Part shown: positions 12,757 to 23,847 of the stretch, in pieces
How the letters are laid out: every line of letters starts with the position of its first letter
Position numbering within the stretch: position 1 is the stretch's first letter
NCBI GenBank assembly: GCA_948099385.1
Contig: CANUEZ040000020.1
Location: forward strand, 6,418,501 to 6,482,500
DNA from: Fasciola hepatica
Taxonomy: Eukaryota > Platyhelminthes > Trematoda > Plagiorchiida > Fasciolidae
Reading direction: 5' to 3'
Length of the DNA: 64,000 bases
Notes under the pieces: model-generated
Seen by the model: only the letters and a program-made list of their open reading frames with translations
The model's database searches: none
Told to the model about the DNA's origin: nothing
Program-made: the position numbers and the translations under genes

Positions 12757-13410
12757 TTAAAGAGTTAAAACTTGAAAGATCCTTTGCCCGTTACAAAATT
12801 TGAAAACGGAAGTCAAAAACACAGATTGCACGATGTATCCTGAATCACTTGGCTGCACCTTTACAAAGTGCATACTGCAGTCGAAGTGATTATTTTTATT
12901 GCCAAAATAAATGAACGAAATGTTTATAAACAAAGGCAAAGGACTGCCCAGGGCAACTCCGTCAATTTGTCGATACCCTTCATTGAGAAAGCGGAACTTC
13001 ACATTAGATGTACATAGTAACAGTCAACGTGTCAATTCGGTATTCGGTAGTCTGATATGAGTATTACGCTTGTCGATTATTTGGCACATAAGATCGATAG
13101 TCTCTTCCAGTGTGATATTTGTAATTAGCGAGGTAATATCCATAGTAAGCGTAAGTCGGTTCTGGATATTTTCTTTTTGCAACAGTTTACACAATTCGAA
13201 ACAGTCCTTCACTGCGTGGTTCGCAACCGTGTCTCTGACTGGCTTCAGTAACTTAGGTAACCATTTTTTCCAGTTTGTGTTGTAGAGAGTTGACCGTTGA
13301 TAAGATTGGCCGCATTGATATATCTGTTTCGAGTGCTTTTGGTAGGCCATACAGTTGTGGTGTTTGACTCCTTCTTGGTCTCAGTGACATGGCTGTCAAC
13401 TCTTCACAAC
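12757..13410 (-). pseudogene. Penelope-like element reverse transcriptase fragment
   Basis: Read on the minus strand, the piece starts with TPQLYGLPKA then MRPILSTVNS (fingers region, about 13,350). It shifts frame into WLPKLLKPV and the palm motif MDITSLITNITLEETIDL (motif A, normally SFDVTSLFTNxPLxE). It then continues to YRQIDGVALGSPL (motif B, normally YxQxxGxAMGSPL). These three motifs are characteristic of Penelope-like elements rather than LINEs or LTR elements. One frameshift and a stop separate the parts. The catalytic YxDD segment and a GIY-YIG endonuclease were not found, so the copy is dead and truncated. Schistosomes are known to carry this class (Cercyon). Confidence 0.85.
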
Positions 13411-13519
13411 ATTAACTGGCAATTTTCCATCTCGGATTCAGTAGCTTCGCTCCTTGTTGTTGGAGCTTTGGCTTCGTGGATACTATCATCATCAAGAAAT
13501 GTCGGCTAGGCTCATCCAC

Positions 13520-14260
13520 AGCTCATTTCTGATGCTGTTCCCACCTGAGTGGAAAGGAATTTCGGGTCTCAAAGAAATTTGACGTCTGATTCGGTCACCT
13601 TGATAGTGTTCATCAGGTCGCATACTTGGTCGCAGCAAAAGCGATGAGATGGATGAATGCTTTGCATTATTTTGCGGATCAATTCATCTGCTCTATGGTG
13701 GTAGTCAGAAGGTTGGTGCATGCTTGAAACGGCTCAGTACTGCTAACATACATAAGACAGTGATACTCTGGTACGCAGCACCTGACTCTGTCTAGAGACA
13801 AGCAAGCGGCATACCCAAAGTCATTAAACTGTAATGACATGCAAATTTATCATTCATGCGCGGTTCGATTTGAGACATAAATAACATCAGCCCATTAGGA
13901 TATTATCCCCTTGAGACTTTCTTCGATGCATTTAGGTGGTTCTTCAAAGTAAATAGCACGTTACATAAAGCACAAGTTGGAGTGTTACTTTGGCAAAGAT
14001 TAGGGATTACAGGTAATATAGAGCCAAATACACTTGTGAGTCCACACAAAGAAACGCCTCGTCTACCGAGTGAAGTGTGTAGGAAATACAGTTACGCCAG
14101 AGGTATATGGATTTCCGGACACTTGGAACATGATAGTATTAGAAATTTCACATCGTAACTAGCATTCGTAATTAGAAACGACATCTCTGGAACACCGATA
14201 AAGCATTGAATTTGGGGAGATGAATGTGACACTCGTACCTTGCATTCGATCAGTTTAGAA
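13520..14260 (+). repeat. R1 repeat copy
   Basis: Contains TGATGCTGTTCCCACCTGA, ATCATTCATGCGCGGTTCGA, TTAGGTGGTTCTTC, AGTTACGCCAGA and TTTCACATCGTAACTAGCATT. This is the fuller R1 layout also seen at 29,360-30,085. Confidence 0.75.
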
Positions 14261-14477
14261 TCACGCTGTGAATCAGAGAAAGAAATCTACAAGATAAGGC
14301 TAATTGTATGCCTTGCTTTCCTTATTTATAACAGTACGAGTACTTTATCGAACTCGGGACACCAGGATCACCGCATAACTCCACGTTCGTAGGTCCCTCT
14401 TGAAATTTCCAAACTTTCGGAACAAAACAGACTGATTAGTCATTGTACCAGCAGTATGATTGTCGATCATGAAAAAA

Positions 14478-14660
14478 AAAATGTTTATTTCTATTGGGAC
14501 AAGTGCGTGTTTGTAAATCATACGAGATAGTGGAGGACACTACCGAAACAGGTTTTTCACGCCGAGACCATTTTCAGGGGGTTTCACATCAGTGCGTGAT
14601 CTGATTGTTAAGCTTTATGATTCCGCTTACCATAAGACATTTTACAAGCCTCCTTTTCAA
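14478..14660. repeat. Dispersed repeat, copy 2
   Basis: Homologous to the first 180 bases of the window in the same orientation. It lies about 400 bases before the left boundary of the large palindrome. Confidence 0.8.
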
Positions 14661-15065
14661 GTAACTGACTAGCCCTTTGAACTTCGCATTTCTAATTTTT
14701 CCTATCTTTCCTGCTTTGACAAACTTAGATCATCGCTGCGTCCTCGACTCATAATGACATGTCTCAGGTTTCGTATTTTTCTTGGAATACCGATGAACCT
14801 ATTGGAAACTCAGAATTACACCTTAGTGGTCATGCGGTATGGAATACAGTGAAAATAATTGATCAGCTTGAGGCTGTACACATTTGTAAATGTCAAGCTG
14901 GATGGTAAGTTGCTTCCTGGAAGATGAATATTAAATCGTTGTCCGTCCTATTGTTCCTGTCGTCTGATACCTTTTCAGTCATGTCTATACCAGCTACTCA
15001 GAGAAGTCTGGAGCTTGCCAGCTGTGGTCTTGTTTTCTTTCCAGAATCTTGGTTCCTTTCGGCGG

Positions 15066-15335
15066 CAGGTTGTATACTTCCCGATCTTACACTTTCTATT
15101 GTCAGTTCAGTGTAGATACTTTGGCGAGTAATGATCCTTTGCAAAATTACATGGCTTCTTCACTAACAGCACATTTACGCATTCGTGTTGTACTGCACCT
15201 CTCATTTTCTCGATTTTTTCTCTTCCGCGTTCACGCAATATGTCTGTAAGTGTTCCCCTAGAATTTTGTACATAAGGATACATCTCCGTTAGGTGAGACT
15301 ATAGCATTTGGATGAGAGGAGTAAATACTGTGAAT
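15066..15335 (+). repeat. Junction segment J, copy 1 (270 bp)
   Basis: The same 270 bp appear at 27,364-27,633 (+), and with a 30-bp deletion at 41,850-42,089 (-). Here it forms the outermost end of the left palindrome arm, preceded by unrelated sequence. Confidence 0.95.
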
Positions 15336-16064
15336 AATAATTTTGACGGAAAAATGGTTGAAAATCGTATTTTTTGAAAAAATAACAACAGGGCTGTGTA
15401 CTTCAGTATTCCTTTCTTTTTTTCCTGGATCACAGTTTACTGGGTGTTTAAAAAAGATTGGATTTTGCAAATGATCAGTTGAAGTGAAACATACTTGAAA
15501 GTCGTGAGTTTTGAAACGATTCAGTAATGGGGAACGAACCGAGAACGAAACAGACATAACTTTCTTCCTCTAGTTCATCACTGTCTGCGACGAACCTCGT
15601 AATGAGAAGTACCAAAACAATCCGATGACCACTATAGATTATTGCCTCTTGATATTTTTATGATCCAACTTGCAACATTTCACAGTCAGATTAGCATGTT
15701 TTAGGCCCTGATAAAATGGAGTCTAGTTATGTCTGAGTCTTCAGTCATTCGATGTTGTTGATTTTTGTGGAAGTGAGTTCAACTGAAGTTCCACCACAAA
15801 AGTCCGATAAGATCCAGTATGCACGTGTGTGTAAGTGCTCGCCATAACTTAAAATGATAATGCCAGACATGTTCGAATGAAACAATTTAACAACAAGGAA
15901 GTTGAAGATATCCTGGTGATCCCCAGGTTTCCTCCATGTATACTTCACCATTGATATTGGTGGAGAAGTTAGAGAACGAAGGATATAGTGAGGGAAATAC
16001 ACTGCCGAATAAAGAGACACATTCGATTCCTTCAATGGAATGTTGGATCATTGATCCGAAGATA
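15336..16064. other. Arm sequence without recognisable gene
   Basis: Frames at 15,258-15,557 (-), 15,745-16,035 (-) and 15,936-16,145 (+) are mirrored in the right arm but resemble no known family. Changes between arms in the last frame include replacements such as Leu/Ile and Asn/Lys, so there is no sign of strong protein constraint. Confidence 0.45.
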
Positions 16065-16247
16065 TCATTTACAGTTGCAAATGATGTGAAAATTCTTGTA
16101 TTGATATGTCCGGATATTTTGGAGCCCTACACACTTCTGGCGTAACTGATTTTCCTGCGTTCAATACACAGTAGATGGAGTCTTTCTTTGTGTGTTCACA
16201 TGGTCATTTAGCCTCACATTCTCAAAGCATTAGATTTGTCCCAACCC
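16065..16247 (-). repeat. R1 fragment (left arm)
   Basis: Matches the part of R1 containing GGAGCCCTACACACTT and TGTGTGTTCACA. Its mirror is 40,938-41,120 (+). A piece present in the fuller copy at about 30,005 is missing here. Confidence 0.75.
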
Positions 16248-17035
16248 GATCATCCTTGAAGTCGAATCCCTTGCCATAGTCGGTTACTATTGTGGCCACA
16301 TAGGAAATGACTAGCATGCGACGAGTCAACGCGTGTAATTTCTTTCTTTATCAAAAGGGAAATGTGCCCTACGTTGAAATTATCATAGGCGCTGTAGAAA
16401 TATTCCCTTCATCCTTTTAAGGAATTTCAACTTCGAAGAATCGGCACTCCGTTACAGAGAAAGAGGGTTTCTAAGAGTAGCACATATCCAAAATTAAATT
16501 GATCATCTCTAGAAAAGCTTGACAGTGCTACTGAGCGACGATTGGAAAGAAAACCAGGAAAATGTATGATAAAAGGATGTTTGTGGCAGAATAATGTTTT
16601 CACATGAAGAATTTCGGAGATGGATTTTTATTTCGCTTATTTGCTGTAAAAAATCGAAAACAGACCGGGAATGTATCTTGGGCCTCAACTGAAGCAGACG
16701 ATGGACACTGGTTTAGACAGATGCATACAGCTTTGTGGAGAATAATTCAGGATGATTGGTGATAATCCTGTCTAAAACAGAGTTGTCTCTGGTTGGAGAA
16801 ACATAAAGGTCAGTTGAACCAAATGCAGTGAGGAGCTCGGTGGAAGCATGATTATGGTCGCCTACTATGTTATGCAATAAGTCTTCAAACAAAGAAACAA
16901 AGAAAGGTAAAAATGAGTCATAGGAAGATAAAATAGCTTTCTGTGTGCAAACCGGAGCTACGTATAATTTTGTTAAAATAGTGCGTCTAAAGTGAAAACA
17001 TTTAGAATGACTCTGCATAACTAATCAGTCAGTAT
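16248..17035 (-). pseudogene. CR1-like LINE endonuclease end and linker (left arm)
   Basis: Read on the minus strand, a frame of about 100 codons (17,018-16,713) holds the end of a LINE AP-endonuclease: IVGDHNHASTELL in place of the GDFN loop, then DLYVSPTRDNSVLDRIITN. The linker LRPKIHSRSVFDFLQQ follows. The GDFN motif is altered to GDHN, and stops follow the frame. The lower end (about 16,260-16,475) is the diverged counterpart of 44,755-44,960, where another LINE copy continues into its RT. The mirror copy is 40,150-40,937 (+). It is not functional. Confidence 0.75.
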
Positions 17036-17334
17036 AGTTCACTGAGTATGAATAAACGAGTTCAGATCTGCCACTCCAGGTGGATTTGATAAATGTGGCC
17101 ACCCAGCCTCCAGTTACTCTCTGTTGTGAAAGGAGGTAATTTGAAGCTGTTTGAATTGGGCATTCTGGAAATCATATCACCGACACATACAATGTGGAGA
17201 CAATAGTAGTAAACCAGCATCAATGATATATAAGTATAGAACAAAATCAATGTTAAGATGACAATCTGGAGGACTTGGTAAGTAGAAAGAAGTAAGTATG
17301 CAGTGATAAATAAACAGACCTTAACTACTTGGCA

Positions 17335-18845
17335 TTTGTGGTTAATATATGATAGAACAGATGGACAAGGCCAATACATCTAGAACTGATCGTGATCGGG
17401 GACATGCAAATTGCTTGGAATCCAACACATTATTCTGAGTAGGCAGTATTTTCGGTATAATTTTTTCAAACACTCTAAGATCTACTGATGTACACTCTGC
17501 CGGGCAAAGTTTAGTTTTTGGGTACTGAGTGATAGAAACCACTTACCAACAATCAGGAATGACACCATGATTTAGGCATATACAAGGGGATATTGTACTC
17601 AAGCATTCCTTCAACAGGACCGGTAGGAACCATTCTGGGCCGCTCGCCTTGTGTGCGTGGAGGTGAGTGAGCTCTTACTTTACGTCCTAGGGGATGATAT
17701 CCTCCACGATAGGGTTCTCGTGGAAGTCAGAAACATAGTGTGGAATGAAGGTTGGGTATGCGGCTGCTATAAACCGAGGACTGAGTTCATCAACTCCTGT
17801 TAATGATGATTGCCTACGCAAGTTAGGACTGTTTAGTTAAATGATCGCCCTCCATGTGTACCTGTAAATGCTGCTGACTGTCAGTGAATGGAAGTAAAGA
17901 ACTTTTAGTGTTTGAAACTCAGTTTTGATGGATTTTATTAGAACTATCAATACACCGTGGTCTCTAGCGTTGACGGCACACTTCTTCAGACCACGCAGTC
18001 GCTCAGTCTAAGGGGAGAGATAATGGCGGCGTCGGATGTACAAAGTTTCCATGGCGCAGTAATCATTCAAGCTGGAGTAGCGTGTCCACAAAACAATGAG
18101 GGGTCGGGTGGGGAAATATATTCACTTCAGAATTATCAACCATATCTTTGAATCACGTGACGTTTTCTGGCTAATACTGTCACCCCTTCATTTTACGCGT
18201 GTGGTTTGAGAGAAATTTGTATGTTTACCATTCGAATAAATCATTAGGGAATCCTTTAAAATCACATGGTCAGAACAGCCGAGTGGAGAGCTACAAGTCT
18301 GGAATGGTAACACGATATAGATCGAGCGTGGCGTCAAGTCTGGCAGTGGAGGTTATAATATTGGTCAGGTCAAGCAGTTTGAGGGATCCCGTACTGGACC
18401 TGTTAAAGTCGACAGAGACAAAACATAGGGAGGATTCAATAAACTTCAGTAGATTTGTGGAAACAATATGGGAGAATTCATTAGGCTCAGAGAGAGGATA
18501 AGTAGGGGAAATGTATATGTTAACAAGAATTATAGACGTGTGATGAACTAAGAGTTTATGTTTGCGCTCTGGTGCAGAAGTACCCATCTGAGACGTGGAA
18601 TATGTAAAAATACATTTCGTCTGTTTACATTACCATTCACCTATGGAAGTCTTGAAGCCTCCGTCACGTTTGCGGTACGGAGATGGTCGATTTGCAAGAA
18701 ACGCAGCAAAATCATCTACTGTGATAATTTCACCATCCGTATGAGAGTAGAGCCAATTTTCATACAGCAAAATGACACCCAGTTTATTATACTCCCGATG
18801 ATGGATAAAATCAGACAATGCTATCAATCTTCCAATCAGTGATCC
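17335..18845 (-). pseudogene. CR1-like LINE endonuclease plus RT fragment (left arm)
   Basis: On the minus strand from 18,845, the endonuclease starts with ENWLYSHTDGE and FLANRPSPYRKRDGG (18,827-18,630). It continues with VNIYISPTYPLS, VDFNRSS (for GDFN) and LDLYRVTIPD (18,587-18,291). After a gap come the RT fingers: HKASGPEWFLPVLLKE (about 17,630) and FEKIIPKILPTQNNVLDSKQF with PRSRSVLDVLALS (17,542-17,342). Stops interrupt the parts and the YxDD palm is absent. The domain order is that of non-LTR elements. Mirror: 38,340-39,850. Confidence 0.8.
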
Positions 18846-19008
18846 AGCGTGGGAGCATACGATAATCGGTTAATAAATAGTTGAAAGAAGAGTTCTTCCT
18901 TAATCCAACATCCCAACCAGCACGATGATGACAATGATGATCGTTTTGCTCACCGAGATACTCTTAGTTTTATTCCTTACAGACTTTTCAACACCATTTT
19001 TAGCCATA
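18846..19008. other. Short flank between LINE fragment and solo LTR
   Basis: AT-rich sequence, probably the 5' continuation of the LINE fragment in its sense direction. No feature is recognised. Confidence 0.4.
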
Positions 19009-19428
19009 ATATTATAGAAGACGTTCGAGTGCTGCTGGCGAACGTGTCTCCTATCGGGTCTAGCAGCGAATACCAACGATATCCCCTCTATCGGACGAAT
19101 AGAGAAGACGTAAGTCGGTTTACAGATGCGAGGTGTATTCTATATATCGTAGCACTGAAACAGTACCGATACGAGAAATACACCGAACGGAAAACGGAAC
19201 GAAACGCGACGGCTGTGCTGAGAGCGAACCGCGAGCGAACGACCAAAAGTGAAAGTGATTTGAAACGAGGTCGACGGAAACCTCGGCAAAGTCAGTCCAG
19301 TAAAATGTACACAACCAGAGAACACCGAGGTCAATGTCAAACGTCAGAAAAGATCGTGGAGGAAATAGGTTCAAAATGGTGTCCAGAAAATAGTCATTTT
19401 CTCAAAACGATCGAGGTCACTACAATAT
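19009..19428 (-). mobile_element. Solo LTR with ATAT target duplication (left arm)
   Basis: A 412-bp LTR (19,013-19,424) is flanked on both sides by ATAT (19,009-19,012 and 19,425-19,428). In element sense it begins TGTAGTGACC and ends CTTCTATA. It is about 95% or more identical by eye to the LTRs of the complete element at 32,270-37,947. No internal region is present, so it is the product of LTR-LTR recombination of an older member of that family. Confidence 0.95.
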
Positions 19429-19613
19429 AATAATAGGCATGTCAATAGTGGTACGACGTTGCTGTGACAACAAACACAAGCTAAAGTGAAATTTGTGCAG
19501 ATATTGTGATTGTGTAGCAAAATAGTCCGGAGGTCTAACGAAGAGCACTGATAAGTGCGAAGGCCTCACCAGATTACGCATTTGATATTGTTGGAATCCA
19601 TATCGAATTCACT

Positions 19614-20243
19614 TCAGTAACTGGGAAAATAGTTTTCGTTGCCACTGCCAATACGCTGATATTTTGTCTCTTGACTCTCATTCCAAGACACGATAGGATA
19701 CGTTTGCAAACGAATGTCGAGTCGGGGCAGTTGTTGAAGAATGCTAATTAATGTTCCTATATTACAAGAGCAACGAAGACATTTTGACTCTTCTTTCCTT
19801 TGTTTTGTGCCACGTGCAGATTTGAAACTATCGCTTGATTGATCGACAGGCGGCCTGAATATAACAGTGCGTGATTTGGTTCATCATACACTTCAACTGT
19901 AGTGGCATTCAATCTTTCTATTACTTCTAATTCTTCGTAGATCTGTACGGCCTCTTTCACTTTGTCTTCACAATATTGAATTAGGTAGATATGCTTAGTA
20001 GAACTTTCTTCCCATTTTCTTTCAATTATTCGTCAGTAAAAGGAGCTAACATTTTGGGAGATCCCGTGAACATTTACTGGTTTAAAATGATTGCTCATTG
20101 TTATTGCTTAAATCGGAAGAGGTCAATCCTTATTTGTGGTCTTCATGCAGCCTCACTGAGCGCAATGCAACAACTCCATTTCGATAGTATTCCCACATCC
20201 CAAAATACGCAGACTTGTAAGCTTCAGGTTTATCTCCTTTCCG
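19614..20243 (-). pseudogene. Retroelement gag-like frames, left-arm copy
   Basis: Mirror of 31,260-31,889; see that entry for the reasoning. Three successive minus-strand frames (20,243-20,133, 20,032-19,757 and 19,880-19,614) look protein-like and overlap in different phases. This suggests a decayed reading frame. No certain family match. Confidence 0.35.
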
Positions 20244-20385
20244 TCAAATCAAACTCGACTACCCAAAATCCGAGAGTCCGTACGTGAAAGTTTTGACCAA
20301 AGGTGAGGGTTGTAGCGTGCTACTCTGTCTATGCGGTACACTAAATTATTGTCAACAATATTTAAGACGACACTAGCAAACTAAG

Positions 20386-20542
20386 ATGGGCGGAGGAGCG
20401 TGCTGTGATAAAAAGGCCAAAAAGGTATGTACATTAAGAATTAAAACGAAACAAAAGGTGTGACACAAACTCACAGTTGTTCAGTGTTTTTTATCAGGAA
20501 ATGAGCGCCGAAGAGCCAATATCCGCCAATGTCTTCAGTTAA
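20386..20542 (+). CDS. Possible two-exon mini-gene, left-arm copy
   Basis: Exon 1 (20,386-20,424) encodes MGGGACCDKKAKK and ends AAG|GTATGT, a strong donor. A 73-bp intron (20,425-20,497) ends in a T-rich tract and TTATCAG, a strong acceptor. Exon 2 continues in phase as EMSAEEPISANVFS and stops at TAA (20,540-20,542). The product would be 27 residues. The MGGGxCC start looks like an N-myristoylation/palmitoylation signal, and a lysine cluster follows. Just past the stop, other frames read SSVKFGLTAIRWKEQDG (frame +1) and then DAVEASKMFVHS (20,578-20,814). The real exon may therefore have been longer and is now frameshifted. An identical copy lies inverted at 30,961-31,117. No known protein is recognised. 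The alternative is chance splice signals. Confidence 0.3.
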
Positions 20543-20883
20543 GTTCGGTCTGACAGCCATCCGTTGGAAGGAACAGGATGGTATTGAGCGAAGTGCCAAG
20601 AGACGCCGTTGAAGCTTCTAAAATGTTTGTTCACTCAGTTAGTTCCGACCAATATGATTTCAAGACACTCCAAACCAGCAGATTAGACCAAGCCCGAATG
20701 AAAGAATTATTTACAGCCTTTTTGTATTGCGCGGTGCTGACGACCAAAAGGTGTGTGTGTTTTACATTAAAAATCATTGAAAAAATCGGAAATGTACAGG
20801 TACCTACAGGATAATTAAATTACGCAGGCTGTGTAATGTTCTCGAATAGACAAACATAATTTTGCAGATAGAAGGAATTCAAT

Positions 20884-21300
20884 TTGCGGGACCTAGGAAA
20901 TAGTATCAAACGGACAGACGCAAACGAGATCGATATAATGTACAAAGATACTGGAATATTCACTACGAAGGATTTGATACATCAGCATGCGATCAACGTA
21001 AAAAAGACCAACAGCGAGAGCATTGCACTTTTCGGCTCACTATTATCTCCTAGTGTCAGTATCCTTCGAACAGATAGGTTTCATGGAGTCCATTCAGGAT
21101 GCCCGATACATTCATCCCTGGTTCATGGCCATGTCTCTACAAAAGTGGGGCTATGCGGTGATCAAACGGTCGTCAATGTGAACTTCAGGCCCTTATGTCC
21201 AGTATTCGAATCTTCACGACATCGCCGATCCTTTTACAAAATTGGCAGCCCCAAGTCGGCCAAAATCATCTACTTGAACTGTTGTACGAATAATATATAA
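20884..21300 (+). CDS. Unidentified 138-codon open frame (left arm)
   Basis: This frame starts from a non-ATG codon and runs to a TAA at 21,298. It is mirrored at 30,203-30,619 with one replacement (Pro to Thr at about residue 74). A second overlapping frame reads SIQDARYIHPWFMAMSLQKW and looks equally protein-like, so the true phase is uncertain. A diverged relative of part of it lies at 312-430, which suggests repeat-derived sequence. No domain is recognised. Confidence 0.2.
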   Translation: MRDLGNSIKRTDANEIDIMYKDTGIFTTKDLIHQHAINVKKTNSESIALFGSLLSPSVSILRTDRFHGVHSGCPIHSSLVHGHVSTKVGLCGDQTVVNVNFRPLCPVFESSRHRRSFYKIGSPKSAKIIYLNCCTNNI

Positions 21301-21419
21301 TAAAACAAGAACAAGTTAACAAAATAAGAAGAACTAGACATGGAATACAATACGTCGATAATCGTTCAACCCCTGATTCGACTAAAGGCCCGAACCTAAC
21401 TTTCTTAAAATTGTAAGTG

Positions 21420-22130
21420 TCACATTCAACTGCATCATTTAAGTGTCTTACCTATGTTCCAGTGATATCATTCATAGTTACAAATGTTAGTTATGATGTG
21501 AGAATTCTTATATTGATATGTTCGGATATTTTGGAGCCCTACACACTTATGGCGTAACTGATTATCCCACATTCATTACACAGTAGATGAAGTCTTTTTT
21601 GTGTGTTCACACGGTCATTTAGCCTCACATTCACTGTGAATTCTACACTAGATTTGTCCCAACCCAAACACCCCAGCTGTAATACTTCTCACATTTTAAT
21701 GTTAGGACTCCAAATGCTATTCCATTTACTGCCTAATACTTAGTAGGCGAGAGTGGCAGTACACGTACACTATGGGTGAAACAAAATGATAGCCTTCCTG
21801 GATCCACCGTTTTCTATACTGATAGACCTCAAGAGAGCCTATCTCCATGATCATTCAAAAGCAATCCGAATGCACTCACGATTATCAATACGCCTTTTGG
21901 TTTATGCCGATGTAACACCTTAAATTGTGATTTGTATCACGTGCTATTTGCATTAAAGAACCTCCTATTCACATCAAAGAACGTCAAAAAGGGATTAGAT
22001 CCCACGGGGATGAAGCTATTTGTACCTCAAATCGAGCAGAGCATGAATGATGCATTTGTAGATTATCACAGCTTGTTGATTTTTAGTATGCTGTCTGCAT
22101 TCCTTCAGATGAATTCGAGTGTAAGGTACC
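21420..22130 (-). repeat. R1 repeat copy (left arm)
   Basis: Reverse-orientation R1 with all diagnostic blocks. It lacks 13 bp (ATTCTCAAAGCAC) found in the mirror copy at 29,360-30,085. The deletion sits between CTACAC and TAGATTT. Confidence 0.85.
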
Positions 22131-22199
22131 AGAGTGTCAGTAATCTACGTTTTTACTCATGTAGCAATCTTTTAACTTTACCCATAGATTATCTGAACT

Positions 22200-22490
22200 A
22201 TCCGCACCTTCGTGCGGATGTGACTGCTAGTCCTTCATCAATTTTGGTGCCTCGTAGCTATTCCCCGACTCGCACTCGCCGTCGTGTTCCCATGCGTATT
22301 CCTCCTTGTCCAATGCCTTCGACGCACACAGCGATTCGCTGCTGGTATCCTCGCCAGTATTGTGCAGGTGCCCGGAAAAGCACGCCTACATCCGCTTTCC
22401 AGTAGTATCCGGGACACTTGCCGGCCAATGAGTGGGTGCGGCAGGGTCCTTGATTTCAACTCTGTTAGAACCATGCAAGAGTCAGAATGA
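22200..22490. other. GC-richer segment of the arm
   Basis: Locally much richer in G+C than its flanks and able to be read in opposite frames on both strands (22,238-22,474 minus and 21,932-22,405 plus). No motif or family is recognised. Mirror: about 29,000-29,290. Confidence 0.4.
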
Positions 22491-23847
22491 GAGCGAATAA
22501 CTGCTCCGTTGGTCGAATAACAATTATAATCTTCCTTGAGAAGCAGATCTGTTTATGATGCATGGTTTCCGAGTATCATTCACTGTCACACGGGAATCCC
22601 TTTGACACATGTTGTGTGATACTGGTAATCATAATATCGATTATGAGAATGATCGTAATAACAAAAAGTCATTCGCTTATCAAACAAAAGCAAATGTTCA
22701 GGAGCGCGCACTTGCGCATGCTCAAACAACGTCAATGGGTAAATATGATAAAGAATTTCGTGCTATGGGAAATTACTGGCCAAAGTGAGAAGAAGTGCAC
22801 ATATGGTAATATATGAACTCTTGGACGATTGTTGGCTATTTTTCATGTGTAAAACTTACATGAGAATAAAGTAAGGGGAAGTGACGGAAATGATGGAGTA
22901 TGACAAATAAAATCGGAGAATAGAATTGTGCATGATGATGAATATCACAAAGCATACGGTTTCGTGGAAAGAAAGTGGTGGGTTTAATAATGAAGTTCAC
23001 AAAAGCGAAGTAAGTCACGGTCCATCACTTAAATGAAGAAAAGTCATGTATGTGTAATTGGTGTGTGCACAGAAATATTGAGTGATGTGGTCAGAAAATC
23101 GGAGAAGGAATAACAGTGACGGGGAGATAACTATTTGAGTTCAGTTTCTTCAGAACTTCATGTGACAAGGTACAATTGTGTGCACGGAGATTTCTGTCAT
23201 GTCAACGAATGTTGAAAGCTTCGAACACTGAGCATGATGTGTTTTCTGTAAATTAGTTTTGCACAGCATAAATTCAAACCGACGCTGAAGATGGTTGTTA
23301 TATGACTACTGAGTTTTTAAGTCTGAATAATCCAGCCAAGAATGTACCATCTTCCAACAGCAACTCATTGCTTTGTCTAAAAACTAAAGTGTTGTATTAT
23401 TGACTGCCCATTCCTGGTGCTAGTTCCACAGAAGAATGACCTTTCCAGTGGAAAATGTGTCTCCTACATGGAACATTTATTGAATTTTTCGCTTTAGAGT
23501 CTACTCTACTGAAACTTGTAATTGAGTGACAAAATGAGTGACATCGTTAGATACTGCATTGAATATGATACTTAGTCCGGCTGTAGTTTGTTTCAACTCA
23601 CGATGCCCTCTTAGGTTGAAGTCCTTCTACCCGGTTATCCCTCTGGAGGGAGACTGTTGTGGCGGCTCTTCGAAGACAGCAAACTGCCAAACTCATTTAA
23701 AATGCAATTTTGAGCCTAGAGCTTGAGTGTCCCTTGTTTGTGAATAGACAACTGTTGTTAAGTCTGCTATCGGAACGATAACTGCTTCTTAGGTGCTCAT
23801 TCAATTCCAGCATCGGGTTTCCCAATATCTATAGGTAATTTCATATC
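22491..23847. other. Inner part of the left arm, no recognisable gene
   Basis: Short frames, for example 23,538-23,726, are reproduced exactly in the mirror but look unlike known proteins. Perfect conservation of non-coding sequence here reflects recent duplication rather than selection. Confidence 0.5.

Larger units (their letters stand above)
15066..23847. repeat. Large palindrome, left arm (segment A)
   Basis: Every landmark here recurs inverted at 27,643-42,089. Paired coordinates sum to 57,185 outside the solo LTR and to 51,503 inside it. The step of 5,682 equals the 5,678-bp retrotransposon plus its 4-bp target duplication in the right arm. Further inward the sum falls to 51,490 because this arm lacks 13 bp near 21,648. 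The outer edge is at CAGGTTG (15,066) and the inner edge at TCATATC (23,847). Identity is very high, with isolated substitutions. Confidence 0.97.

Noticed and set aside
22238..22474. Arg-rich frame in the GC-rich part of the arms
   Set aside because: Overlaps another open frame on the opposite strand and has no motif; best explained by local composition.
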